Shown here: in pieces, positions 27,747-35,663 of the stretch
Layout: every line of letters begins with the position of its first letter
Numbering within the stretch: the stretch's first letter is position 1
NCBI RefSeq assembly: GCF_036632095.1
Contig: NZ_JAPYKW010000001.1
Span: 62,001-126,000, forward strand
DNA length: 64,000 bases
From: Chlamydia sp. 04-14
Lineage (GTDB): Bacteria; Chlamydiota; Chlamydiia; Chlamydiales; Chlamydiaceae
Direction of reading: 5' to 3'
Notes under the pieces: generated by a model
What the model saw: the letters and a program-made list of their open reading frames with translations, nothing else
Database searches by the model: none
Told to the model about the DNA's origin: nothing
Position numbers and translations under genes: made by a program

Positions 27747-29240
27747 CTAAACTAAAGTTTCCAGATCGATTTCAGGATAAAGCGGGAACCGCGATAACAA
27801 GTCTGCGACTCGTGCTCTTGCTTCTTGAGCAATGTTTTCTGGAAGCTCTCCTTCACTTTTACTAAAACTATCATCAGCATTACGTCTCAAAGTAATATTT
27901 CGCAATACTTTCACAATAATATTCGCAACTTCTTCCATTTCATCTCTGCCCATACCGAGAGTCGTTAAAGCAGGGGTTCCTAAACGTATTCCCGAAGTAT
28001 CCCATTTGCCTACAGCATCCGATGGTATAGTATTGCGATTCACTGCAATACCTACAGAACTTAAGATATCCTCGGCTACACGTCCAGAAATACCCAGGGA
28101 AGTCAAATCAATTATCACCATGTGGTTATCAGTACCACCTGTAAGTAGACGCAAGCCCTGTTTCTGAAAATATTCTGCTAAAGTTCTAGCATTATCCACA
28201 ACCTGATGAGCATATTTCTTAAAATCCACAGTCAGAGCTTCTTTTAATGCTATAGCTTTCGCAGCAACAACATGAGGTAAAGGACCGCCCATCATTAAAG
28301 GACAAGCCCTATTGATTACCGCATCATATTCTTTAGAGGCTAAGACTAATCCCCCGCGTGGTCCTCGTAATGTTTTATGAGTCGTCGTGGTGACAATGTC
28401 AGCGAAAGGAATAGGATTTTCTTCTTCAACAAAAACCCCACCAGCAACGAGACCTGCAAAATGCGCCATATCCACCCATAAAACAGCTCCACAATCATCA
28501 GCGATTTGTTTTAAAGTAGAAAAATTTAACCTACGAGAATAGGAAGAATATCCAGCAATTAATACTGTGGGCTTATGCGTCCGCACTAAACGTGCAATTT
28601 CAGCATAATCAAAAAGTTCTGTCTTTTTATTAACTTCATAAGGCAAGCAACGCATTAATTTCGACATCACATTCAGACGTACGGTTCCATGTGTTAAATG
28701 TCCTCCTGAGTTCAATGAAGGACCCAGGCATACATGAGAACCTATCTCAGCTTTTAACTCAGCATATTCCTTATCTGTAAGATCATTGATCGTTTTGTAT
28801 CCTAAACGCTTAACAGCAGGACCTTGGATTTTCTGAGTGATGATTGCCATTATCGCTAATAAATTCGCATCTGCTCCAGAATGCGGTTGTACAAAAGCAC
28901 TTTCTGCACCAAAAAGTTCTTTAGCTGTTTCAACACATTCCCACTCAATGGCATCGACATTCTCACAACAAGAATAAAATCGTTTAAACGGGCTTCCCTC
29001 ACAATATTTATCCGTAAGCAGATTCCCCATAGCAAGTTGAACTGAAATAGAAGCATAATTTTCAGAAGCAATCATCTTTAAACGAGAACGTTGACTCTTC
29101 AGTTCATCAATGATGCTCTTTCCAATCGAAGGAAAGGAATGCAAAAGATGGTCTAATGCAGCTAAATATGCGGTAGAAGCCAGATCTTGACCTTTCTTCC
29201 CCGAAGCATTTTCTAAAAATTTATGCAACAATGATGCCAT
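27747..29240 (-). CDS. glyA: Serine hydroxymethyltransferase
   Basis: A PLP enzyme of fold type I, 497 residues, longer than the usual ~415 because of N- and C-terminal additions seen in chlamydial GlyA. Signatures: MIASENYASISVQLAMG, PHSGADANLLAIMA, TTTTHKTLRGPRGG with the PLP Lys in THKTL, and GTPALTTLGMG. It makes glycine and 5,10-methylene-tetrahydrofolate from serine for one-carbon supply. It is first in the leftward set glyA-clpP-dapF. Its ATG faces the hemD gene across a 268-base gap that contains an inverted repeat. Confidence 0.94.
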   Translation of the reverse strand: MASLLHKFLENASGKKGQDLASTAYLAALDHLLHSFPSIGKSIIDELKSQRSRLKMIASENYASISVQLAMGNLLTDKYCEGSPFKRFYSCCENVDAIEWECVETAKELFGAESAFVQPHSGADANLLAIMAIITQKIQGPAVKRLGYKTINDLTDKEYAELKAEIGSHVCLGPSLNSGGHLTHGTVRLNVMSKLMRCLPYEVNKKTELFDYAEIARLVRTHKPTVLIAGYSSYSRRLNFSTLKQIADDCGAVLWVDMAHFAGLVAGGVFVEEENPIPFADIVTTTTHKTLRGPRGGLVLASKEYDAVINRACPLMMGGPLPHVVAAKAIALKEALTVDFKKYAHQVVDNARTLAEYFQKQGLRLLTGGTDNHMVIIDLTSLGISGRVAEDILSSVGIAVNRNTIPSDAVGKWDTSGIRLGTPALTTLGMGRDEMEEVANIIVKVLRNITLRRNADDSFSKSEGELPENIAQEARARVADLLSRFPLYPEIDLETLV

Positions 29241-29424
29241 TGCCGAACCTCTATTAATAACTATCTACAAACGAAAAACTATAATATAAAGCGAAGCTCT
29301 TCACACTTAACCCAAGAAAGCCTAAGAATCACTGCCATTTTTCCCTTGGAGAAAAAGCTAAGATCTAGAAAAAGACATCCTAGCTCCCACATCGAAAAAT
29401 GTCAATCGGCTCATCATGCAGCCT

Positions 29425-29459
29425 ATGCACCATTAACAACGAGTATCTTAATGGTGTAT
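29425..29459. repeat. Inverted repeat between glyA and hemD
   Basis: CACCATTAA (29428-29436) and TTAATGGTG (29448-29456) are perfect complements around an 11-base spacer; including flanks the stem reaches about 12 pairs. It lies between divergent glyA and hemD starts, so it may be an operator or a leader hairpin. No T-run follows on either strand, so it is not a classical terminator. Confidence 0.5.
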
Positions 29460-29508
29460 CATTATGTTTTCTACTATGACTATTATGAAGATCAGAACTG
29501 TTTTCTAG

Positions 29509-30237
29509 ATGCGAAACAATCTTAAGCTATCTAAACTATGTTTAGATTCATTTCTAGAACAAGATAATTCCATGACCATATATCTAGGATTAAATCAACA
29601 AACAGCAAAAAAATATTGTGCTCGTTTTTCTCCAATCCTGAAGATCGTGCCATTCGCAAAAAGTCTACCTCAATTACGCTTTGCTTTTCGCTACCTGGGA
29701 AAAACCTCTCACATTTTACTTACCAGTCCCTCTTCAACATCTCTATTTATTTCTAGAATGAGCAGAAAAGTATCTAAAAGAACTTTAGAAAATAAGCATT
29801 ACCTGTGTTTAGGGAAGATCTCAGCACATCGTCTTACAAGCCTTCTTCCAAAAGCACGGTATTCCCTAGCCACTATTGAAACAGGAGAGGGGGTCCTCCC
29901 TATGATCTCCTCATTACCCAAAGATGCGCGTATTCTTTATCCCCACTCTGCTCTATCTCGATCTGTTATCAAAGATTTCTTAGAAAAAGAAAATAGGTGT
30001 TTTTTTGCTTATCCTCACTATAGGATTCAAGAACTTCGATTAAAATCAAAAATATTTGATCAGTGTAATCGAGTAATTCTAACCAGTCCTTCGGGAGTTA
30101 GAGCTTATGCAAAACTCTTCCCTAATCTCCCAAATAAAACACACATTTGCCAAGGTCCTATCACATTAAAAGAATTTCAAAAAATTTATAATCATCCCGG
30201 AGAACTTCTTCATGAGGAGAGCTCTGTGGAAAGCTAA
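29509..30237 (+). CDS. hemD: Uroporphyrinogen-III synthase-like protein
   Basis: A 242-residue protein with the two-lobed HemD pattern: HILLTSPSSTSLF in the first lobe, LCLGKISAHRL, then RVILTSPSGVRAYAKLFP. The enzyme cyclises hydroxymethylbilane to uroporphyrinogen III in haem synthesis. Sequence identity in this family is low, so the call rests on pattern. The start may be the ATG at 29509 or the internal ATG at 29572 (MTIYLGLN), which begins the first strand of the domain; the latter is at least as plausible. An Inc-like gene follows 30 bases on. Confidence 0.65.
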   Translation: MRNNLKLSKLCLDSFLEQDNSMTIYLGLNQQTAKKYCARFSPILKIVPFAKSLPQLRFAFRYLGKTSHILLTSPSSTSLFISRMSRKVSKRTLENKHYLCLGKISAHRLTSLLPKARYSLATIETGEGVLPMISSLPKDARILYPHSALSRSVIKDFLEKENRCFFAYPHYRIQELRLKSKIFDQCNRVILTSPSGVRAYAKLFPNLPNKTHICQGPITLKEFQKIYNHPGELLHEESSVES

Positions 30238-30267
30238 TGACAAAAAACAGTTTCTACGAGTAAAATT

Positions 30268-30615
30268 ATGCCGCTCCTAAGCTTTTACTTTACAGTATTC
30301 TGTATGTCAATTTCAGCAACATCAGCACAAAATCAAGAGCCTCTAAATTTATTCTCCAAGGGGAGTGAAGCCAGAGGTAAACTAATTCATTTTATCGTAC
30401 ACTGTATAATTCAAACACTAGTCTTAACAATACTCACAGCAGGCATCGTTGCCCTGGGTTGTTGTATGCACCCCATGTTTTTCATATTTCTTCTTGCGAT
30501 CATCCCTGTCTATATATCTCTTAGGAACTTAGCTACTGATAAACTTCGAGACCTGTACATTACATTTAGAGTTTATCCCTCTGAGGATAAGATCTATGAT
30601 ATTGTCTTCTTTTAA
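30268..30615 (+). CDS. Small bilobed membrane protein, candidate Inc
   Basis: A 115-residue protein of no family I recognise. Two adjacent hydrophobic segments (about 41-62 and 69-86) separated by a short turn (CCMHPM) resemble the bilobed domain of chlamydial inclusion-membrane (Inc) proteins. The N-terminus before it has no clear signal peptide from the inner ATG at 30304, which is a possible alternative start. The soluble tail is about 30 residues. Inc placement is inference from hydropathy only. It is followed by another Inc-like gene in the same direction. Confidence 0.5.
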   Translation: MPLLSFYFTVFCMSISATSAQNQEPLNLFSKGSEARGKLIHFIVHCIIQTLVLTILTAGIVALGCCMHPMFFIFLLAIIPVYISLRNLATDKLRDLYITFRVYPSEDKIYDIVFF

Positions 30616-30705
30616 AATCAAGAAATTATAAAGAACAAAATCACTAGTCAAGACTATTTAGTTTTTAATAAAATTAATTAATAAAAACTAAATATTATCA
30701 TTTTT

Positions 30706-31803
30706 ATGCCTAATATTAACCCGAGTGATTCCCATAACCGAATCGGAAATCACAGTACGCCGAATTTGACGCCCGCACTCTCTTCCAGAGAGATTGTTAC
30801 TCAAAAACGCAACAAGATATTGAAAATTGCCTCTTTATCTATCCTCAGTACTTTAGCTGTTGGAACCGCAGTAGCTGGTATTACTCTGGCTGTTGTTTTA
30901 GGATCTCCAGCACTTGCTGCTTTAGCTATCGCTTCGGTTCTATTCGCTGGAGTAGCTATACTTGTCCACAAACAGCTAACACAGAAGGCTAATGGAGACT
31001 GGGAGCAAGCATTAGATCAAGACTTTAGAGCTCTCCCCTCCCAGACCGCAGATGCGAACTTTGTCACCACACCAGGAACCCGCCTATCCTTCTACCAAAA
31101 TAAGAAAAATCCTGGGATTAAACTTGGAATCCAAGAAGATACCACTACAGGCTTCTCTATTAAATTTTCCGCTCTTCCTAGATCAAACACTGTGAGAATG
31201 GTGACAAGCCAAAGCGGAATAACATTCAATGCAGTAACTCCGGGTCCACAAACAGTTATTACAGCAAATTCAAATCAATCCCGAGCTTTGTTTAGAGAAT
31301 TAACCTCACTTGAGCAATATTCAAATTGGGGCGCGGCTCAATATCAGGGACAAACCTCTATTAAAATACCATTTGCCCCAACAGAAGCACGCTCTACAGA
31401 ATTAAATATAAAAGACAACTCGTCCATTCTACTTTCAGAAAAAGAAAGATATCCAGAATTCATAGGACACATTCGTGGTCCTAAACTTGAAGAATTCTCA
31501 GGAAGTGATCAAGAAGTAATGAATGGTTACTATAATCGTGCGCTTTTTGCCTACGAGAACTGTTTAAATGAGGCTATTAAAAAAGGCTGTTCCATAGTTT
31601 CTCTCCCTCTATTCTCCTCTGTTTATGAAGTGAATGGAAAAGACCTTTTGCCAAAGAGAAATCAAAACTATGAGTGGCTATTAGGTTGCAATGATCTATG
31701 TAAAAAAGCATTAGTTGAAGCTATTAATAATATAGCACTCGCCAATCCGAATTCTTTAAAATTACTTGTTCTTTTACAAGATCCGTTTGCATCCCTTCCC
31801 TAG
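30706..31803 (+). CDS. Inc-like protein with a C-terminal macro-like domain
   Basis: A 365-residue protein. The first 35 residues are hydrophilic. Residues 38-62 and 66-88 form a bilobed hydrophobic pair with a GSP turn, the Inc layout. Beyond about residue 180 the segment resembles a macro (ADP-ribose-binding) fold: VITANSNQ near 184-191, GHIRGPK near 254-260, YYNRALFAYENCLNEAIKKGC near 275-295, SIVSLPLFSSVYE at 296-308 and LKLLVLL near 351-357. The usual Gly-rich loop and the STG-x-YG loop are not conserved (SSVYEV instead), so ADP-ribose handling is uncertain. It is preceded by an AT-rich leader at 30616-30705. I see no counterpart I can name. Confidence 0.55.
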   Translation: MPNINPSDSHNRIGNHSTPNLTPALSSREIVTQKRNKILKIASLSILSTLAVGTAVAGITLAVVLGSPALAALAIASVLFAGVAILVHKQLTQKANGDWEQALDQDFRALPSQTADANFVTTPGTRLSFYQNKKNPGIKLGIQEDTTTGFSIKFSALPRSNTVRMVTSQSGITFNAVTPGPQTVITANSNQSRALFRELTSLEQYSNWGAAQYQGQTSIKIPFAPTEARSTELNIKDNSSILLSEKERYPEFIGHIRGPKLEEFSGSDQEVMNGYYNRALFAYENCLNEAIKKGCSIVSLPLFSSVYEVNGKDLLPKRNQNYEWLLGCNDLCKKALVEAINNIALANPNSLKLLVLLQDPFASLP

Positions 31804-32279
31804 AGAAACACTAAAAAAAGGAGAGTTTTCGATTAGAAATCTCTCCTCTACCATTCAAATAAAAAATTCCCAAAAAAGAACCTTTTATTTTTTTCCTCCC
31901 ACCATTACCCTACTCTTAGATTCACAAGAATAATAATCTTGTAAATTACGTATTTAGGAAAGACAACTAGAGAGAAACTGGGAGCGTTTTGAAGTAACGG
32001 ACTGCCTGATATGGCAAAGGGACAAGTTCAAATCATCTTTTAAACTCGCTCTTGGGTTGAAACTGGTAAAAATTAATTCATATACTAGTTAGGGTGATTA
32101 AACTTTTGCCTTTTCTTAAGTCATTGTCTCTTAGGAATTTCTTTTATTGAAAAAAACGTTCTTTACTTCTTGCTAAAAAAGCAGTAAACTTGCTTTCTTC
32201 TTCAGATGTATTCATTCCTAAATCTCATGATTTCGCATCCGTATTTAGGAACCACTAAGCCAAGCAAGGAATAGTTTTC
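31804..32279. other. Intergenic region, 476 bases, with structured segments
   Basis: This gap lies between the macro-like gene and cdsZ. A hairpin, AGGAGAG/CTCTCCT (31819-31825 with 31841-31847), lies just past the upstream stop but has no T-run. Around 31978-32055 a longer arm forms: 9 pairs (CTGGGAGCG with CGCTCTTGG) extended by a weaker A/T-rich stem. There is no protein frame here that I trust. A promoter for cdsZ should lie here; TTGAAA at about 32148 with TTGCTA 17 bases on is only a weak candidate. Confidence 0.45.
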
Positions 32280-33044
32280 ATGCATGAAGCCCTCCAGAGC
32301 ATTTTAGCCATTCAAGAGCTCGATATTAAAATGATTCGCTTGATGCGAGTCAAGAAAGAGCATCAGAAAGAGCTCGCTAAAGTCCAATCTCTTAAATCTG
32401 ACATTCGTCGTAAAGTTCAGGAAAAAGAATTGGAGATGGAAAACTTAAAGAATCAGATTAAAGAAGGTGAGAATCGGATTCAAGAGATTTCTGATCAAAT
32501 TAACAAATTAGAAAATCAACAAGCAGCTGTGAAGAAGATGGATGAGTTTAATGCGCTCACTCAAGAAATGACAGCAGCGAACAAAGAGCGTCGTGCACTA
32601 GAACATCAACTCAGTGATCTTATGGATAAGCAAGCAGGAAGTGAAGATCTGATTGTTTCCCTAAAAGAAAGTCTAACATCTACAGAAAATAGTAGCTTCG
32701 CTATTGAAAAAGAAATCTGTGAAAGCATTAAGAATATTAATCAAGAAGGTAGAGCCTTATTACAGCAACGTAGTGAATTAAAAGAGGCTACGGATCCTGA
32801 AATGTTTCTTATTTACGAACGTTTATTGAATAATAAAAAAGATCGCGTTGTTGTTCCCATAGAAAATCGTGTTTGTAGTGGATGTCACATAGTTTTAACT
32901 CCCCAGCATGAGAATTTGGTCCGCAAAAAAGATCGACTGATTTTCTGTGAACATTGTTCTAGAATTTTATATTGGCGAGAACCAGACACTCTCGCTGCTG
33001 ATAGCTCTACAGCAAAACGTCGTCGAAGACGCGCCGCTGTATAA
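32280..33044 (+). CDS. cdsZ: CdsZ, coiled-coil zinc-ribbon protein
   Basis: A 254-residue protein. Residues 1 to about 165 form long heptad-like helices (coiled-coil hairpin), and Cys199, Cys202, Cys223 and Cys226 make a C4 zinc ribbon (CSGCH and CEHCS). The tail is Arg/Lys rich. It matches the chlamydial protein CT398/CdsZ described as binding sigma-54 and type III secretion components; this is the established part. Here it is preceded by the 476-base intergenic region and followed by the RNase P RNA gene. It probably acts in the cytosol at the secretion apparatus. Confidence 0.85.
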   Translation: MHEALQSILAIQELDIKMIRLMRVKKEHQKELAKVQSLKSDIRRKVQEKELEMENLKNQIKEGENRIQEISDQINKLENQQAAVKKMDEFNALTQEMTAANKERRALEHQLSDLMDKQAGSEDLIVSLKESLTSTENSSFAIEKEICESIKNINQEGRALLQQRSELKEATDPEMFLIYERLLNNKKDRVVVPIENRVCSGCHIVLTPQHENLVRKKDRLIFCEHCSRILYWREPDTLAADSSTAKRRRRRAAV

Positions 33045-33051
33045 CAAGTTC

Positions 33052-33447
33052 ATCGGAAGAGAAAGGCAACCGCTTTTTATATCTCTAATAAGGTATATTG
33101 AGAGGAAAGTCTGGACTTCATAAGAAGAGATACTGGAGAAACTCCAGGGGCCGTAAGGCTACGGAAAGTGCAACAGAAAACATTCCGCTATAAAAGGGTC
33201 TTTTTATAGACAGGCTGAAAATTCCTACTTTAAGAGTAGGAGCTGTTAAGGTGACTTAATAGACATGCAAACCCTATCTGAAGCAAGAGAAAAAGTTTTT
33301 GTTTCTGCATAGTGAGGAAGTTTCTTCCTCATAGACTTTTTCGTAATCGCTTGAGGGGTATAGTAATATATCCCCTAGATGAATGGTTGCCCTCAAGATG
33401 GTCTTTTCCATCTTGTAGACAGAATCCGGCTTACTCTCTCTTCCGAT
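33052..33447 (+). ncRNA. rnpB: RNase P RNA
   Basis: The sequence GAGGAAAGTCTGGACTTC at about 33101-33118 matches the conserved P4 segment of RNase P RNA (GAGGAAAGTCCGGGCTC), and ACAGAATCCGGCTTA near 33420-33434 matches the 3' conserved half. ACAGAAAACATTCCGC also fits the core. A perfect end helix P1 is formed by TCGGAAGAGA (33053-33062) and TCTCTTCCGA (33437-33446). A run of seven T near 33450-33456 follows, so P1 may also terminate the transcript. It processes tRNA 5' ends with RnpA. No protein is encoded. It converges on kpsF. Confidence 0.93.
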
Positions 33448-33461
33448 ATTTTTTTAATTCT

Positions 33462-34451
33462 TTAAATAAGTCCTGCTTTTGCCAGTGTATGCATCTGAAG
33501 CAATCCCACAACATAGCGTTGATCTTTAGCATCTACAACAGGTAAGATAGTTATAGGACTTCCAGTTTCCATCATTTGCAAACCAAGAAGAACATCAGCA
33601 TCCTCATTGATTACTCTAGGATTTGGAGTCATGACATCTTTAAGCTGCTGTGATAAGATATCCCCTCCATGACGAGATAACGATCTACGTAAATCTCCAT
33701 CCGTGAATATTCCTAGCATTTCGAATTTTTCATTCACTATGCAAACACAACCACAACCATAAGAAGAAAAAATATCTAAAGAATCTCCAATTGTATTTTC
33801 TGGAGAACAAAAAGGAACTTCTGTCTTTGGGAACATATAATCACGGATTTTCCCAACAACCTTCAAACCAATTTGCCCACCAGGATGATTCTTCCCATAA
33901 TCTGCTAGAGATATTCCCCGACTACGCAGTAGTGTAATAGCAAGAAGATCTCCGAATAATAACTGGCATGTTGTTGATGTTGTAGGAACAAGATTAAAAG
34001 GATCTAATTCTTCTATCATGGGTAAGATAATCACATGATCACAAAGAATTGCTAAACTGGAATAAGCGGCAGAAGTAATACCCGCAATGAATACACCTCG
34101 TTCCTTGAAATAGGGGATCCATTCTAAAAGCTCCCGAGTTTCCCCACTTTTAGAAAAAAGACAAACAATATCTCCAGAGCGAATAATACCAAGATCCCCG
34201 TGAAGAAGATCTCCTGAAGAAAGAAAAAGAGCACGTTCTCCGAAGGACTGTAAAGTAGCAGCTATCTTCCTTGCGATACAACCGCTTTTCCCTACACCAG
34301 AAAAAAATATAGAACCTTGGTGATTCAATATTTTCTCAGCTAATAACCAAGTTCCCTCACATTGGAAAGTAGCAAAAAAGCGTTCTAAAGATTCCTTTTG
34401 CTTAGTGACAATATCTTGGCATAGATCAATAGCTGTTGTGGGAGAACCCAT
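33462..34451 (-). CDS. kpsF: Arabinose-5-phosphate isomerase (KpsF/KdsD)
   Basis: A SIS-domain isomerase with a C-terminal CBS pair, 329 residues. FFSGVGKSGCIARKIAATLQSFG and FLSSGDLLHGDLGIIRSGD are the SIS signature, GKNHPGGQIG lies at the domain end, and the CBS motif GIFTDGDLRRSL is present. It converts ribulose-5-phosphate to arabinose-5-phosphate, the precursor of KDO in lipopolysaccharide. It is the last gene of a leftward set lpxK-gltT-E2-kpsF, 30 bases after the acyltransferase gene. Confidence 0.93.
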   Translation of the reverse strand: MGSPTTAIDLCQDIVTKQKESLERFFATFQCEGTWLLAEKILNHQGSIFFSGVGKSGCIARKIAATLQSFGERALFLSSGDLLHGDLGIIRSGDIVCLFSKSGETRELLEWIPYFKERGVFIAGITSAAYSSLAILCDHVIILPMIEELDPFNLVPTTSTTCQLLFGDLLAITLLRSRGISLADYGKNHPGGQIGLKVVGKIRDYMFPKTEVPFCSPENTIGDSLDIFSSYGCGCVCIVNEKFEMLGIFTDGDLRRSLSRHGGDILSQQLKDVMTPNPRVINEDADVLLGLQMMETGSPITILPVVDAKDQRYVVGLLQMHTLAKAGLI

Positions 34452-34481
34452 CCCTCTAATCCTTGGAAAAATCGTAGTATG

Positions 34482-35651
34482 TTAGCTCATCGTAACAGAC
34501 TCTAACCGATTTTTCAATGAGGTTAAAAATTCACTACCGTAAATACCATCAAGCACCCTATGGTCAAACGTTAAGGTGACATATACCATTCTTCGGATAG
34601 CTAAAGAGTCGTCATCACGAACAACAACACGTTTTTGTATTGTTCCTATTCCTAAAATAGCCACTTCGGGATAACGAATTATAGGCATGCCGATTAAAGC
34701 TCCGGTCATACCAAAATTAGTAACTGTGACACTACCCTCTTGAGTTTCTGAAGGATCAAGCTTATTAGCACGAGATCTTGTCGATAAATCAGCAAGAGTT
34801 TTTGCAATACTTACTAAACCGCGGTCTTGACAATTACGAATAACCGGAACGACAACACCCTCTTTATTCAAATTAACAGCAACTCCCACATTTATTGATT
34901 TCTTCACAACAATCGTATCCCCATCTAAGGATCCGTTTAGTAACGGGAATTGCTCCAAAGCCTTTGCTAAACATTGAATGATGAAGCTCGTAATTGTTAA
35001 TTTCACACCGTGTGTTGCAAAGAATCGATCTTTCTCTTCGGAAATTAAATTCATCAGATCTGTGACATCAATATCTACAATAAGAGAAGCATGAGGCACC
35101 TCATCTGAAGATTTAGATAATGAAGACGCTATAGCCCTACGCAATGGAGACATCGGAATGCGATTTTCATTGGCATCTGCTATTTTTGAACACGAAGGCT
35201 CACGCATTTCAGAAATGTAACTTTCTAAATCTTTACGGGTCACACGTCCTTCATTTCCTGTTCCGGAAATTTGCTGGAGCTGCTGGATGCTAATACCTTC
35301 ACGATGCGCTAAACTAAGAACTGCTGGAGAGAACCACGCTGTAGTATTTCCCGAATCTTGAGAGCAAGAAATCTCAGAAGAGGGCTCCTGTAAAACTACC
35401 TCTTCTTGAATACCTGATTCCATATCAATTATAGCTAAAATTTCTCCAGAAGCAACTTCATCGCCTTCATTTACAAGACAACGAATTAACTTTCCTGCTT
35501 TAGGAGATGCTAATTCAGTGGCTATCTTATCTGTAGACACCTCAATTATAGGTTCGTCTTTTGCAACATATTCGCCTACTTGCTTAAGCCAACGAACTAC
35601 AAACCCTCCGGAACCAGTCTCTCCTATTTTCGGAAATCGAAATTCAAACAT
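34482..35651 (-). CDS. Dihydrolipoamide acyltransferase (E2 component)
   Basis: An E2 subunit of a 2-oxoacid dehydrogenase complex, 389 residues. It has an N-terminal lipoyl domain with the lipoyl Lys42 in VSTDKIATELASP, a peripheral-subunit-binding domain (FSPAVLSLAHREGI, GRVTRKDLESYI) and the catalytic acyltransferase domain ending in TFDHRVLDG. The substrate (pyruvate, 2-oxoglutarate or branched-chain) is not settled by the sequence; chlamydial annotations differ, so no gene symbol is given. It lies 12 bases after the gltT gene. Confidence 0.88.
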   Translation of the reverse strand: MFEFRFPKIGETGSGGFVVRWLKQVGEYVAKDEPIIEVSTDKIATELASPKAGKLIRCLVNEGDEVASGEILAIIDMESGIQEEVVLQEPSSEISCSQDSGNTTAWFSPAVLSLAHREGISIQQLQQISGTGNEGRVTRKDLESYISEMREPSCSKIADANENRIPMSPLRRAIASSLSKSSDEVPHASLIVDIDVTDLMNLISEEKDRFFATHGVKLTITSFIIQCLAKALEQFPLLNGSLDGDTIVVKKSINVGVAVNLNKEGVVVPVIRNCQDRGLVSIAKTLADLSTRSRANKLDPSETQEGSVTVTNFGMTGALIGMPIIRYPEVAILGIGTIQKRVVVRDDDSLAIRRMVYVTLTFDHRVLDGIYGSEFLTSLKNRLESVTMS

Positions 35652-35663
35652 GCGTAAACTCCC

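Noticed and set aside
28856..29071. 71-residue frame inside glyA
   Set aside because: It is a shadow of the glyA coding sequence in another frame.
17254..32017. Shared 12-base string CTGATATGGCAA at 17254 and at 32006
   Set aside because: In 64 kb many 12-base matches are expected by chance; no surrounding similarity.
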